Source: Nitrosomonas sp.
GTDB lineage: Bacteria; Pseudomonadota; Gammaproteobacteria; Burkholderiales; Nitrosomonadaceae
Assembly (NCBI GenBank): GCA_024281675.1
Contig: JAMXAG010000006.1
Coordinates: 62,001 to 126,000, forward strand
Direction: 5' to 3'
DNA: 64,000 nt
Shown here piece after piece: positions 41,445 to 51,082 of this stretch. The notes beneath the pieces are model-generated. The model saw only the letters and a program-made list of their open reading frames with translations. It was not told where the DNA came from and made no database searches. The first letter of the stretch is position 1. The number at the start of each line of letters is the position of its first letter. Made by a program: the position numbers and the translations under genes.

Positions 41445-42482
41445 CTATTTACCACACAACATAAAACTGTATCGAATAAACATTTCTTCGAGAAATAACC
41501 GAGCATTCAACGGATGATGGGATAACTTTTGATGGGTATTCAATTCTCTGAGAAATGCCATATACGCAATCAGATCAATTTGCTTACTTAAAACCTGGAT
41601 GACCGGTAATAGTTTCAGATAATAACGAATTCTACCAGTAACTCTACAGCTCACCAGGTCATAGCACCATTTTTGTAACCAACTCACTACCGTTGACAAA
41701 TGGATTTGTTGCAGCGATAGCGCCAAAGCAAATGGATCGAAGTTTTGCCCCTGCTTTATTGAATCAACAAAATGCTGATGAGGTATTGTGAGTTGTTCCT
41801 GAACAAATGACCATGTCGACAAAGGTGAAAAATCATTCAACGGCAAAATCAGTTCTGGATCACTAATGCCATGCTGCTTTAGCCACACAATCGACGTTTC
41901 GACACTAGGCATCGGCATCACAATTTGTTGACAACGGCTACGGATGGTCGGCAACAGACGCTGCATTTGATGTACCACCAAAATAAATAAAACATCCGCC
42001 GGCGGCTCTTCGAGTTTTTTCAGCAACGCATTGGCCGCTGCATGTGTCATCGTCTCAGCAGGATAAATGAGAACAACTTTATATCCCTTTTGGTGACCGG
42101 TCAGATAAACGAAATCGTTTAAGTGACGGATTTGATCAATGCTGATCTGTTGGCTGAGATTTTTTTTAACCTTCGACAGCGAACTCGATTCCTTACTTTC
42201 TTGATCAGCTATAGCAATGCTATCCGTGGACAATGCTTCCGGAATCACGCAGTGAAGATTGGGATGTCCATTTTGCTCAAACCATCCGCAACTTAAGCAA
42301 GCACCACAAGCGATATGTTCAGCCGTAGCCGAATGACACAATAAAGATTTAGCCAATTGACGCGAAAACGTATATTTGCCAATTCCTTTTTTCCCTGTGA
42401 GCAATAAGGTATGACGCATATGTTGCTGATTTTGTAGCAATTTTTTCCAGATTCCTTGCTGCCATGGATAAAGTTCAAGCAT
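41445..42482 (-). CDS. holB: DNA polymerase III subunit delta'
   Basis: 345 residues. AAA+ clamp-loader subunit: Walker A-like LLTGKKGIGKYTF, zinc site CGACLSCGWFEQNGHPNLH, sensor ALLKKLEEPP and TIRSRCQQI. Start ATG overlaps the tmk stop by 8 bases, the usual tmk-holB arrangement. Confidence 0.93.
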   Translation of the reverse strand: MLELYPWQQGIWKKLLQNQQHMRHTLLLTGKKGIGKYTFSRQLAKSLLCHSATAEHIACGACLSCGWFEQNGHPNLHCVIPEALSTDSIAIADQESKESSSLSKVKKNLSQQISIDQIRHLNDFVYLTGHQKGYKVVLIYPAETMTHAAANALLKKLEEPPADVLFILVVHQMQRLLPTIRSRCQQIVMPMPSVETSIVWLKQHGISDPELILPLNDFSPLSTWSFVQEQLTIPHQHFVDSIKQGQNFDPFALALSLQQIHLSTVVSWLQKWCYDLVSCRVTGRIRYYLKLLPVIQVLSKQIDLIAYMAFLRELNTHQKLSHHPLNARLFLEEMFIRYSFMLCGK

Positions 42483-43098
42483 GCTTTAACAAGGGTTGCA
42501 AAGCCTGTTCAACCGCAATTTTTACTGCTTCCAGACTGAGACTGCCATCAATCTTACGAATGCGTTGTGGATGTAACTTAGCGCGCTGCAGATAGGCTTG
42601 TCGCACACGTTGAAAAAAATCAAACTGTTCTTGTTCGAAACGGTCTGCGTGCTTGATTTGTTTAATACGCTGTTGTGCCAATTCCACGGGAACATCAAAA
42701 TATAGCGTCAAATCAGGCTGTAAATCGCCTTGCACCCATTGCTCAAGAGTAACTAATTTACCGTTCTCCAGCTCCCTACCCCCACCTTGGTAAGCAAAAC
42801 TTGCATCGGTAAATCGATCCGATATAACCCATTGTCCAGCCGCTAAAACCGGCAGAATGACTTTATCAAGATGCTCTCTCCGCGCCGCAAACATCAACAA
42901 TGCCTCGGTTTCCGCATGCATCGAAATCGTTTTATCCAATAACAATTGACGTAACTGTTCACCCAGCGCGGTACCTCCAGGTTCCCTAGTTACAATAAAA
43001 GTTATACCATGACGTTGCAGAATCTCAGCAAGCCAAGCAAGCTGAGTGGTTTTTCCAGCGCCATCAATACCCTCTACTGTAATAAATTTACCTTGCAT
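42475..43098 (-). CDS. tmk: thymidylate kinase
   Basis: 207 residues from ATG at 43098 (MQGKFITVEG), the usual start. P-loop EGIDGAGKTTQ, DR(Y/F) motif SDRFTDASFAYQGGGR, and TREPGGTALGEQLR. Phosphorylates dTMP to dTDP. Overlaps holB. An upstream in-frame codon at 43125 would add nine unrelated residues. Confidence 0.95.
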   Translation of the reverse strand: MQGKFITVEGIDGAGKTTQLAWLAEILQRHGITFIVTREPGGTALGEQLRQLLLDKTISMHAETEALLMFAARREHLDKVILPVLAAGQWVISDRFTDASFAYQGGGRELENGKLVTLEQWVQGDLQPDLTLYFDVPVELAQQRIKQIKHADRFEQEQFDFFQRVRQAYLQRAKLHPQRIRKIDGSLSLEAVKIAVEQALQPLLKHA

Positions 43099-43378
43099 GT
43101 GTTGTTTTTCTGAATCGATTATCAATTTTGCTATTATAGGCTACCATACCAAGTATAGGCACTTAGCATTCATTTTGGCTTAAGAATTCTTAGGAATCCA
43201 ACTTCAAATTAAAGGCGAGTTTAAGGGTAAACAATTGAGAGTTTCATGAAACAGGTTATCATGACAGCTAAAAACAGAATCCAAATTTTCTTCGGCTACT
43301 TACTCAAATCTAAATCTCAATAGGTTTGTACGAAATCTCGTAAGATTTTGGAGTAAGAAAACATCTTAAATATTTATT

Positions 43379-43936
43379 ATGTACATTGATGCAGATGGTT
43401 GGTTGGATACCGCATATTTTATTTCCTCTCCCAACTATGATGATCGCCCCAATGGAGTAGATATCAACCTACTGGTTATCCATAACATCAGCTTACCTCC
43501 CGATGATTTCACCAGCAATGGTGTAATCGATCTATTTACCAATCAAATTGACCCACAAGCACACCCTTACTATCAGACACTTGTTGGTTTAAAAGTCTCA
43601 TCGCATTTTTTTATTCGCCGCATGGGTACCGTACTCCAATTTGTCTCATGTAATAAACGTGCTTGGCATGCTGGCATCTCATGTTGGCAGGAAAAAGAAT
43701 GTTGCAACGATTTCTCAATTGGTATTGAACTGGAAGGCAGCGACACGATTGCTTTTACTGACAGTCAATACACACAGTTAATAGCACTTACGCAATGTAT
43801 ATGTCAACGATACCCCATTCAAGATATCGTTGGGCACTGCCATATCGCACCCGGACGAAAAACTGATCCCGGCCCCTACTTCGAATGGCAACGATACCTG
43901 TCAGTACTTAAAAGTAACAATAAGGAATCTAAATAA
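43379..43936 (+). CDS. ampD: AmpD-type N-acetylmuramoyl-L-alanine amidase
   Basis: 185 residues, amidase-2 fold, no signal peptide, so cytoplasmic. Zinc ligands visible: VIHNISLPP, RAWHAG and GHCHIAPGRKTDPGP; catalytic Glu in SIGIELEGSD. Cleaves anhydro-muropeptides in cell-wall recycling. About 280 bp of noncoding sequence precede it, in which a 25-codon frame at about 43245 (MKQVIMTAKN) has no support beyond being open. Confidence 0.93.
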   Translation: MYIDADGWLDTAYFISSPNYDDRPNGVDINLLVIHNISLPPDDFTSNGVIDLFTNQIDPQAHPYYQTLVGLKVSSHFFIRRMGTVLQFVSCNKRAWHAGISCWQEKECCNDFSIGIELEGSDTIAFTDSQYTQLIALTQCICQRYPIQDIVGHCHIAPGRKTDPGPYFEWQRYLSVLKSNNKESK

Positions 43937-44058
43937 ACGATCAGAATTGCTTACATCATTCTGAGAAGATGTAAATATAAACACAAAAACACACTTAACA
44001 CCGCTAATCGTGAAGAGATCTCACATCCGGCTTTCAGTGCGATACCTGCGCTAAGATT

Positions 44059-44403
44059 TCAATAAGATGTTTCGCGCGAAAAATCTTGCCAAATAAAATG
44101 TGGTGTTACGGAAGGTTTAGTCGGTATAAAGAAAGTCGCCGCATCCAATACTCCAACCAAACTACGACCTACCGTATGCATAACCCCCATCGCCAAACCA
44201 ACAGTAGCGCCGTAAATTGGGCCTTCGTTTCGCGAAGTTAAAATAACATTCTTTGGCAACTCCATCCATCCTGTTAAAGCATTGGCAAAACCCGTCACCA
44301 GTTTTTCCGAAGCATTGCCAAAATAACTATCAGATGCCAACGCATTTGATGAAAATAATAAGAAAATAACAGTAATCAGAGAAAATTTAGTGAGTGTACG
44401 CAT
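44059..44403 (-). CDS. exosortase-system-associated small protein, TIGR04073 family
   Basis: 114 residues from ATG at 44403 with GAGGAA upstream. Signal peptide (about 1-25, cleavage after ALA). The mature part, KLVTGFANALTGWMELPKN then a Gly-rich helix (GATVGLAMGVMHTVGRSLVG) and a C-terminal PHFIWQD, matches the TIGR04073 exosortase-associated family as I recall it. Function unknown. No exosortase or PEP-CTERM protein is seen in the window. Confidence 0.75.
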   Translation of the reverse strand: MRTLTKFSLITVIFLLFSSNALASDSYFGNASEKLVTGFANALTGWMELPKNVILTSRNEGPIYGATVGLAMGVMHTVGRSLVGVLDAATFFIPTKPSVTPHFIWQDFSRETSY

Positions 44404-44821
44404 TAGCAATTCCTCATAAACGAATAGAACAGATACGATTGATTGAAAAATCCTCTAATATCTAATAGAGAAAGTAGCTTGATACTCAGAAAATTCTAAC
44501 GGTTTACAATCAAAGTCTCAATTTCATTTGCATTAAAAATTAACGTTTAAGTTTTGAAGCACATTTTGTTGTAAAAAACAAACGCTTTTGTCACAAAAGC
44601 GACAAACAATATGTGATTTCTATTTGTGAGGTCATTAATCGCATGGCATCATTTTCATTGAAAAACTCCTGCCACGAATAAGGTTATCAGTTTCAATTCA
44701 TACAAAGTAAGAAAAAAATATTATCTTATAGTTGATCTAAGAAAATACCATAAGATGCACAAATTGGTGCATGTCCCTAGGTCATTCAGTTAGTTGTTCA
44801 AATTTTCAAACAGGACTTCTC
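44404..44821 (+). promoter_or_regulatory. intergenic region upstream of the porin-urease cluster with two inverted repeats
   Basis: About 420 bp without a supported gene. CGCTTTTGT C ACAAAAGCG (44583-44601) is a perfect 9-bp palindrome with a one-base centre, the size of a dimeric repressor or activator site. ATGCAC N6 GTGCAT (44755-44772) is a second, shorter one. The divergent position between the TIGR04073 gene and the porin makes this the likely control region of the downstream cluster. No convincing -35/-10 pair could be fixed. Confidence 0.4.
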
Positions 44822-46189
44822 ATGGAAATCGAACGCAATAAAAACAGTTTAAGAATTAGCATGGAATTATATTCCTCGCCAAACAAAGCATTAAAATATG
44901 AATCTGGTGATAATGTTATAAGTAGATCCCAACAGAAGCTCATGAAAATAATTTTCATGAGCTTCTTTGTTTTGGGTGCTTTAAATGTTGGCGCCATGGA
45001 TGTTTCCATGAAACCCATTTCCGACAAATTGAATTTCAAAGCAGATGATAATAAATGGATTCGATTTGGAGCTGGTTATCGAGGAACTGGTATATGGAGC
45101 GAAAATATCGGCACAGGCAACATTAATGAAGGCCGATATAGTAATGATAATGCCCGTATTTATTTAAATGGACAATTTGGCCCTTATCTAAAGTTCGAAG
45201 TCAATACCGAATGTTATTTCTGTAATAACACAAAATCAGGCGATAACCCAAGAATGTCCTATAACATTTTGGATGCCATCGTAAAATTTGAATATAACCG
45301 TTACTTAAATGTTTGGGGTGGTCGTATGTTAGCTCCAACCGAACGGGGTGAATTGAATGGTCCCTTTTTCCATGCGACGCATGATGGCTTTAAAACACCT
45401 TTTTTCTCTCAAGACTTTAGTACCAGTTATAATAACAATAACGGCGCAGGCATGTATGGTCGTGATGATGGTGCAACTTTCTGGGGTAGCGCAGAACCTA
45501 AAGTAGTTCCTGGAACCTTTAGCTATGCTATGGGAATTTTCCGTGGCCTACGTTCCACAAGTGCCTTTGGTCCTAATCCGAATGACAGTGTTTTAATGGC
45601 TGCACGCTTTACTTATAATTTTTTAAATCCAGAAAAAAACCCCGGATACTATACAGCAGGTACTTACTACGGTAAGGCCGGCGACATTTTGGCTCTTGCG
45701 TTTGGTATGTCTCACCAAAAAAATGGTGCAGGATCTTCAACGCATCGGAGTGATTTTCTGGGTCTTGTAGGTGATCTATTGTTTGAAAAAGTACTGCCTA
45801 ATAATATGGGTGTAGCGACTGTTAACGCAGAATACAAACAGTTTTATGCAAATTACGATGTTGCTGCATTTAATGACCGTGATTGTTTTTGTATGTTTGA
45901 TGGTAAATCATGGACGGTAACCGGTCTTTATATGCTTCCAATGAAAATTGGTATCGGACATTTCCAACCTTATGGTCGCTATACCAGTGTTCAACCTAAT
46001 AGCAGTAACAGCAGAAACCGTGATGAAATCGAAGCTGGCTTGAATTATATTATCGATGGTTTCAACGCACGTATCTCCGCATATTATCAACATGGTGATC
46101 TTGTAACGAGGGGACTAAATTACTCGCCTTTTGCAATAGGTGGTCCAGCGATTGATGTTTATAAACTTTCTTTCCAACTACAAATCTAG
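44822..46189 (+). CDS. outer-membrane porin (O/P-type beta barrel)
   Basis: Beta-barrel protein with alternating strands (for example ARIYLNGQFGPYLKFEVN, LNVWGGRMLAPTERGEL, FSYAMGIFRGLRST) resembling porin O/P-type anion channels. Three starts are possible. ATG 44822 has AGGA at the right distance but adds 40 hydrophilic residues. ATG 44942 begins a good signal peptide (MKIIFMSFFVLGALNVGAMD) but has no Shine-Dalgarno and lies inside a perfect palindrome. ATG 44771 is the earliest. I give 44822; the mature protein is the same. The stop TAG overlaps the ureD GTG, so it is coupled to the urease genes and may admit urea or anions; that is inference. Confidence 0.8.
   Translation: MEIERNKNSLRISMELYSSPNKALKYESGDNVISRSQQKLMKIIFMSFFVLGALNVGAMDVSMKPISDKLNFKADDNKWIRFGAGYRGTGIWSENIGTGNINEGRYSNDNARIYLNGQFGPYLKFEVNTECYFCNNTKSGDNPRMSYNILDAIVKFEYNRYLNVWGGRMLAPTERGELNGPFFHATHDGFKTPFFSQDFSTSYNNNNGAGMYGRDDGATFWGSAEPKVVPGTFSYAMGIFRGLRSTSAFGPNPNDSVLMAARFTYNFLNPEKNPGYYTAGTYYGKAGDILALAFGMSHQKNGAGSSTHRSDFLGLVGDLLFEKVLPNNMGVATVNAEYKQFYANYDVAAFNDRDCFCMFDGKSWTVTGLYMLPMKIGIGHFQPYGRYTSVQPNSSNSRNRDEIEAGLNYIIDGFNARISAYYQHGDLVTRGLNYSPFAIGGPAIDVYKLSFQLQI
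44934..44966. repeat. perfect 16-bp palindrome over the porin signal-peptide start
   Basis: AGAAGCTCATGAAAAT (44934-44949) and ATTTTCATGAGCTTCT (44951-44966) are exact reverse complements around a single A. Followed by TTGTTTT on the plus strand, it looks like an intrinsic terminator. It contains the ATG at 44942 and another at 44957. Confidence 0.9.
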
Positions 46190-47175
46190 TGTTGGATAGA
46201 TGCTTACTCAAACTTAAAATGCCAATATCCGCGTATAAAAAAACAGAAGTCTCAGAGCAACAACAGCGGGAAGAAATAGACACCTTAGGGTACTCGAAAT
46301 CGAATCGATTGATTGTTCCGATTGATCCGAAATCAGATTCTGAGTACACACCCTTACAAGCTAAACTTTCACTGAAGTTTGCAGATGTAGATGGGACAAC
46401 GCGATTGATTGAAAGAGATCGGTTTGGCCCCTTGCTGGTACAAAAACCACTCTATCCAGAAGGAAACGAAGTCTGTCACGTAGTAATCATACATCCCCCC
46501 GGTGGCGTTGTTAGTGGCGATCAACTCGAAATATCAGCAAAAATAGATCCTTCGGCAAAGGCTCAAATTACTACACCAGGTGCTGCCAAATGGTATAAGT
46601 CCAATGGTAGGACGGCTCGCCAAACGATCAAAATTGATGTTGCTAAAGGGGGTGTATTCGAATGGCTACCACAAGAAACTATTTTCTTTAACAACACCAA
46701 TGTCGCGATTGATCATCAGGTGATGCTCCAAGATGATGCCATTTATCTCGGTTGTGAAATATTGTGTTTCGGCCGAACTGCCTCAGGAGAAGTTTTTAAT
46801 AACGGTCAAATTAAACAACGTACCAGCATTAAGCGAAACGGTAAAACGATCTGGTTTGAACAAATCAGTTTAAATGGTGAAGATTCCGTGCAAAATAGAT
46901 CATTAGCGCTTGGTAAGCACACTGTATGCGCTACCTTATTGTTATCCGGGAAAGTGATTCCTGCTGCCATCATTGATCAGACACGACAAGAGTGCGCAAG
47001 CATTATCAATGATAGGGGCCAAATGGGCGTATCCCAACTTAAATCGATATTAGCCGTGCGCTATCTGGGTCCTTCCAGTGAAGTAGCTCGTAACGTCATG
47101 CTTCGCTGTTGGGATTTATTTCGTCAAGAATTCTTTGGACGTGTTGGAACCGTTCCACGTATGTGGAACACATGA
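46189..47175 (+). CDS. ureD: urease accessory protein UreD
   Basis: 328 residues from GTG 46189, which overlaps the porin TAG (TAGTG); ATG 46219 is an alternative. UreD features: GPLLVQKPLYPEGNEVCHVVIIHPPGGVVSGD, TTPGAAKWYKSNG, FEWLPQETIFFNN, RYLGPSSEVARN. With UreF and UreG it forms the chaperone that loads nickel and CO2 into urease. First urease gene, 96 bp before ureA. Confidence 0.95.
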   Translation: MLDRCLLKLKMPISAYKKTEVSEQQQREEIDTLGYSKSNRLIVPIDPKSDSEYTPLQAKLSLKFADVDGTTRLIERDRFGPLLVQKPLYPEGNEVCHVVIIHPPGGVVSGDQLEISAKIDPSAKAQITTPGAAKWYKSNGRTARQTIKIDVAKGGVFEWLPQETIFFNNTNVAIDHQVMLQDDAIYLGCEILCFGRTASGEVFNNGQIKQRTSIKRNGKTIWFEQISLNGEDSVQNRSLALGKHTVCATLLLSGKVIPAAIIDQTRQECASIINDRGQMGVSQLKSILAVRYLGPSSEVARNVMLRCWDLFRQEFFGRVGTVPRMWNT

Positions 47176-47271
47176 ATAATCACTTTCAGTTTATAGGGAG
47201 GCAAGTAGTAACCTCAAGTATTGAATTAATACAACAAGACTAAAACTGTTATTTAACCCAGGAGAAAAACT

Positions 47272-47574
47272 ATGGACTTAACCCCTAGAGAGAAAGACAA
47301 GCTAATGATATTTACTGCCGGATTATTGGCTGAAAGACGCAAAGCCCGCGGCCTGCGGCTCAACTATCCGGAAGCGGTTGCGCTGATCACTTGCGCCGTA
47401 CTGGAAGGCGCCCGAGATGGCCGGACCGTAGCGGAATTGATGTCAGCAGGTCAGCGAATACTGAGTCGTTCGGATGTCATGGAAGGCGTCCCTGAAATGA
47501 TTCCGGATATTCAAGTTGAAGCGACATTCCCGGACGGAACCAAACTGGTTACTGTGCACAATCCAATCGTTTAA
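47272..47574 (+). CDS. ureA: urease subunit gamma
   Basis: 100 residues, complete. [20 protein letters not shown] and [21 protein letters not shown] are the family signature. A structural subunit of the cytoplasmic urease trimer. AGGAG lies before the ATG. The ureABC genes look more GC-rich than the flanking genes, as expected for strongly expressed genes. Confidence 0.97.
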   Translation: MDLTPREKDKLMIFTAGLLAERRKARGLRLNYPEAVALITCAVLEGARDGRTVAELMSAGQRILSRSDVMEGVPEMIPDIQVEATFPDGTKLVTVHNPIV

Positions 47575-47599
47575 TTGATCACAAGAATAGGAGATCGCC

Positions 47600-47920
47600 A
47601 TGAGAGTACCAATGATTCCAGGTGAAACATTTACTGAGCCAGGTGACATCGAGCTAAATGCCGGCAGAAGAACAAAGACGTTGACTGTTTCAAATGGAGG
47701 AGACCGCCCCATTCAAATTGGCTCCCACTTTCATTTTTATGAAGTGAATTCCGCCATGAAATTTGATCGTGAAGCCGCTTATGGCATGCGTTTGAATATT
47801 ATGGCCGGCACGGCTGTCCGCTTTGAACCTGGACAAGAAAGAACCGTAGAACTCGTTGATCTAGCGGGAGACCGGATCGTTTATGGATTTAATCAAAAAG
47901 TGATGGGCAAACTGAAATAG
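47600..47920 (+). CDS. ureB: urease subunit beta
   Basis: 106 residues. [18 protein letters not shown] and [16 protein letters not shown] are typical. Separate gamma and beta genes, as in most bacteria. AGGAG precedes the ATG; 25 bp after ureA. Confidence 0.97.
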   Translation: MRVPMIPGETFTEPGDIELNAGRRTKTLTVSNGGDRPIQIGSHFHFYEVNSAMKFDREAAYGMRLNIMAGTAVRFEPGQERTVELVDLAGDRIVYGFNQKVMGKLK

Positions 47921-47954
47921 TTTGTATCGCAATAATTTTACAGGAGTAAAAATA

Positions 47955-49661
47955 ATGAGCGTCAAAATTTCCCGTCAAACCTACGCTGAGATGATGGGTC
48001 CAACGACCGGAGACCGGGTTCGTTTGGCCGATACGGAACTGATGATCGAAATTGAAAAAGACTTCACTACTTACGGCGAAGAAGTAAAATTCGGTGGTGG
48101 CAAAGTGATCCGCGATGGCATGGGTCAATCACAACGCAATCACGCAGATGTTATGGATACCGTCATTACCAATGCTGTCATTATCGATCACTGGGGAATT
48201 GTTAAAGCCGATATTGGCATTAAAAGTGGCAAGATCGCGAGTATTGGTAAAGCCGGAAATCCGGATATTCAGCCCAACGTAACGATGGCCATTGGCTCAG
48301 CAACCGAGATCATTGCCGGTGAAAACTTGATTGTCACTGCAGGCGGAGTAGATACGCACATTCACTTCATTTCACCGCAGCAAGCTGAAGACGCCATGAT
48401 GAATGGTATCACCACCATGCTGGGCGGCGGTACTGGACCTGCGGTGGGAACAGCTGCAACCACCTGCACACCCGGCCCTTGGCATATTCATTCGATGCTC
48501 AGAGCATCGGATGGATTGGTTATGAATACCGGTTTCTTCGGTAAAGGCAATACCAGCCTGCCTACACCGCTTGAAGAACAAGTGTTAGCGGGCGCCTGTG
48601 GTCTGAAACTTCATGAGGACTGGGGTACCACTTTTGCTGCCATTGACAACTGTCTGGATGTTGCGGATAAATATGATGTGCAGGTTGCTATCCATACCGA
48701 CACCATTAATGAAGGTGGATATCTAGAAAATACCATTGCTGCAATGAAAGACCGCACTATTCATACCTTCCATACCGAAGGTGCAGGTGGCGGTCACGCA
48801 CCGGATATTATTGCTGTCGTCGGATTGGACAACGTACTGCCGTCATCGACCAATCCAACTCGCCCTTATACCGTCAATACGCTTGATGAGCATTTGGACA
48901 TGCTAATGGTATGCCACCATTTACATGCCAACATCGCCGAAGATCTTGCTTTTGCCGAATCGCGCATTCGCAAGGAAACAATTGCTGCGGAAGATATTCT
49001 GCATGACATGGGCGCAATTTCGATGATGTCATCGGATTCCCAAGCGATGGGTCGTATTGGTGAAGTGGTATTACGCACTTGGCAAACCGCGCATAAAATG
49101 AAAGTGCAACGCGGAACATTGCAAGAAGATAACTCAAGAAGTGATAATTTCCGAGTCAAACGCTATGTTGCAAAATATACGATTAATCCCGCGATTACTC
49201 ACGGTATTGCGCATGCGATCGGATCGGTAGAAGTCGGCAAATATGCTGATCTCGTACTGTGGAGACCTGCTTTCTTTGGTGTAAAACCATCCATGATTCT
49301 AAAAGGTGGAATGATCGCTGCGTCCCTGATGGGTGATCCGAATGCTTCTATTCCCACGCCGCAACCTGTTCATTACCGCTACATGTTTGGTGGATATGGC
49401 GGAGGCATTAAAACATCCTGTTTCACTTTCGCCTCGCAAGCAGCACTGGGAGCGGGATTGGTTGATCAATTGAAACTCGATAAAAACCTCATTACCGTGA
49501 AAAACACACGTAATCTGCGCAAGAAAGACATGATTCACAATAGCGCAACCCCCAAGATGGAAGTTGATCCGGAAACATATGAAGTTCGTGCGGATGGCCA
49601 ACTGCTCACATGTGGTGCAGAAGATGTACTGCCAATGGCGCAACGCTATTTCTTATTTTAG
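47955..49661 (+). CDS. ureC: urease subunit alpha (catalytic)
   Basis: 568 residues from ATG 47955 with AGGAG upstream (the frame is open 11 codons earlier but unsupported). Hydrolyses urea to ammonia and carbamate. Nickel ligands in DTHIHFI, the carbamylated Lys in [10 protein letters not shown], the His residues of [15 protein letters not shown], catalytic flap VCHHLH and Asp in [12 protein letters not shown] are all present. Active enzyme expected. Supplies ammonia to the ammonia-oxidising pathway. Confidence 0.98.
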   Translation: MSVKISRQTYAEMMGPTTGDRVRLADTELMIEIEKDFTTYGEEVKFGGGKVIRDGMGQSQRNHADVMDTVITNAVIIDHWGIVKADIGIKSGKIASIGKAGNPDIQPNVTMAIGSATEIIAGENLIVTAGGVDTHIHFISPQQAEDAMMNGITTMLGGGTGPAVGTAATTCTPGPWHIHSMLRASDGLVMNTGFFGKGNTSLPTPLEEQVLAGACGLKLHEDWGTTFAAIDNCLDVADKYDVQVAIHTDTINEGGYLENTIAAMKDRTIHTFHTEGAGGGHAPDIIAVVGLDNVLPSSTNPTRPYTVNTLDEHLDMLMVCHHLHANIAEDLAFAESRIRKETIAAEDILHDMGAISMMSSDSQAMGRIGEVVLRTWQTAHKMKVQRGTLQEDNSRSDNFRVKRYVAKYTINPAITHGIAHAIGSVEVGKYADLVLWRPAFFGVKPSMILKGGMIAASLMGDPNASIPTPQPVHYRYMFGGYGGGIKTSCFTFASQAALGAGLVDQLKLDKNLITVKNTRNLRKKDMIHNSATPKMEVDPETYEVRADGQLLTCGAEDVLPMAQRYFLF

Positions 49662-49679
49662 TAGTGTAGCAATTCCCTT

Positions 49680-49708
49680 GCTTCTCATGTGATTGATTAA
49701 TGAGAAGC
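49680..49708 (+). repeat. 9-bp inverted repeat between ureC and ureE
   Basis: GCTTCTCAT (49680-49688) and ATGAGAAGC (49700-49708) pair exactly around 11 bases, 19 bases after the ureC stop in the 154-bp gap before ureE. No T run follows. It could protect the ureABC message or partly stop transcription before the accessory genes. Confidence 0.6.
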
Positions 49709-49815
49709 GGGGATATTCCATCTTCCAAAGCGCTTTATCAAAGATATTTGTAGTATCTCAGCATTACAAGTTGGCTTTTCCATAAAAAAATACATATAAC
49801 TAGAAAGATAATCCG

Positions 49816-50385
49816 ATGCTTACTCTGAACTCAAAAATAGATCATGCAGAATCGATTTTTTCTGATCTTGTTCTACCTTATGAAATGCGTGAAAACAGCC
49901 GCCTCAGAGCTACCCTTGCTTCAGGGGAAGAGGTCGCAATTTTAACTACACGTGGTACTGTTTTACGTAACAACGACTTACTTACGAGTAATGATGGCCG
50001 TGTGGTTCGTATAGTCGCTGCACATGAGCCGACTTATAAAATTACATGCAAAACGCCTCATGATTTATTGCGCTGTGCTTTTCATCTAGGAAATCGGCAC
50101 ACGCAAACACAGGTAGGTGAAGGCTTCCTGCGCATCCACCAAGATTCTGTATTAAAGCAAATGCTTGAAGGATTGGGTGCAACCGTTACTGATGAAAACG
50201 CCCAATTTGAACCTGAATCCGGAGCCTATAGTGGTGGAACAGGCAGTCATGATCACGGTCATAGTCACCACGATGAGCAGCACCATCATCATAATGGGCA
50301 TTATCATGCACACGGCCCTCTCGCACCGATTCCCATCAGACAAAAAATACATCGCCCATCTGACTCACAATCGAATAAGGAGTAA
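49816..50385 (+). CDS. ureE: urease accessory protein UreE (nickel carrier)
   Basis: 189 residues. N-terminal and metal-binding domains (HLGNRHTQTQVG), then a His-rich tail from about residue 138 (SHDHGHSHHDEQHHHHNGH), the kind of tail that stores several nickel ions. Delivers nickel to UreG/UreDF. Its stop is two bases before the ureF start. Confidence 0.95.
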   Translation: MLTLNSKIDHAESIFSDLVLPYEMRENSRLRATLASGEEVAILTTRGTVLRNNDLLTSNDGRVVRIVAAHEPTYKITCKTPHDLLRCAFHLGNRHTQTQVGEGFLRIHQDSVLKQMLEGLGATVTDENAQFEPESGAYSGGTGSHDHGHSHHDEQHHHHNGHYHAHGPLAPIPIRQKIHRPSDSQSNKE

Positions 50386-50387
50386 TC

Positions 50388-51065
50388 GTGCAATCGGTTC
50401 TTTTACTTCGGTTACTGCAGCTTGCAAGCCCTTCCTTACCTATTGGCGCTTATACTTATTCACAGGGGTTAGAATCGGCCATAGAAAAAGGACTTGTGTA
50501 CCATGAACAATCTGCGCGCGAATGGATTACCGAATCACTTAATATCATTGGAGACTTTGAGGCCCCAATAGCGTGGCGGCTCATGAAAGCTTTTTCTCGC
50601 CGCGATTCCGTAGCAGTTAACCATTGGACAGAATGCTTCATTGCTGCGCGAGATACTGCTGAATTTCGTGCAGAGACAATTCAAATGGGATATTCCTTAG
50701 GCAAATTAGTGATTGACTTAAAGATTGCAGATGAGTCACTACAGTCGATCTTATCTGATCAACCAGAAATTCCCTTACCAACTGCCTTTGCATGTGCTGC
50801 GGAAGCATTAGGTGTACCACATGAGGCTGCTTTACTTGGAATGTTATTCTCGCTGGTAGAAAATCAAGTGCTTGTTTGCGTCAAATCGGTTCCTTTGGGG
50901 CAAGTATCGGGTCAGAGTCTATTATTCTCACTGCATCCTATCATTGAATCGGTTGCACAAAACGCGCAACAGCTCGAAGACGATGAATTATCGAACTGGG
51001 CACCCGGATTATCGCTATTATCGATGCAACATGAAACTCAATACAGTAGGATTTATCGCTCATAA
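50388..51065 (+). CDS. ureF: urease accessory protein UreF
   Basis: 225 residues from GTG 50388 with AAGGAG upstream. [21 protein letters not shown] is the family start, followed by the all-helical fold. Part of the UreDFG activation complex. 17 bp before ureG. Confidence 0.94.
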   Translation: MQSVLLLRLLQLASPSLPIGAYTYSQGLESAIEKGLVYHEQSAREWITESLNIIGDFEAPIAWRLMKAFSRRDSVAVNHWTECFIAARDTAEFRAETIQMGYSLGKLVIDLKIADESLQSILSDQPEIPLPTAFACAAEALGVPHEAALLGMLFSLVENQVLVCVKSVPLGQVSGQSLLFSLHPIIESVAQNAQQLEDDELSNWAPGLSLLSMQHETQYSRIYRS

Positions 51066-51082
51066 CTATACAATTTAACATT

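Noticed and set aside
43245-43322. 25-codon frame MKQVIMTAKN... before the amidase gene
   Set aside because: Weak ribosome-binding site and no recognisable feature.
44806-45039. Minus-strand frame containing KLMKIIFMSF
   Set aside because: Produced by the palindrome on the opposite strand of the porin gene.
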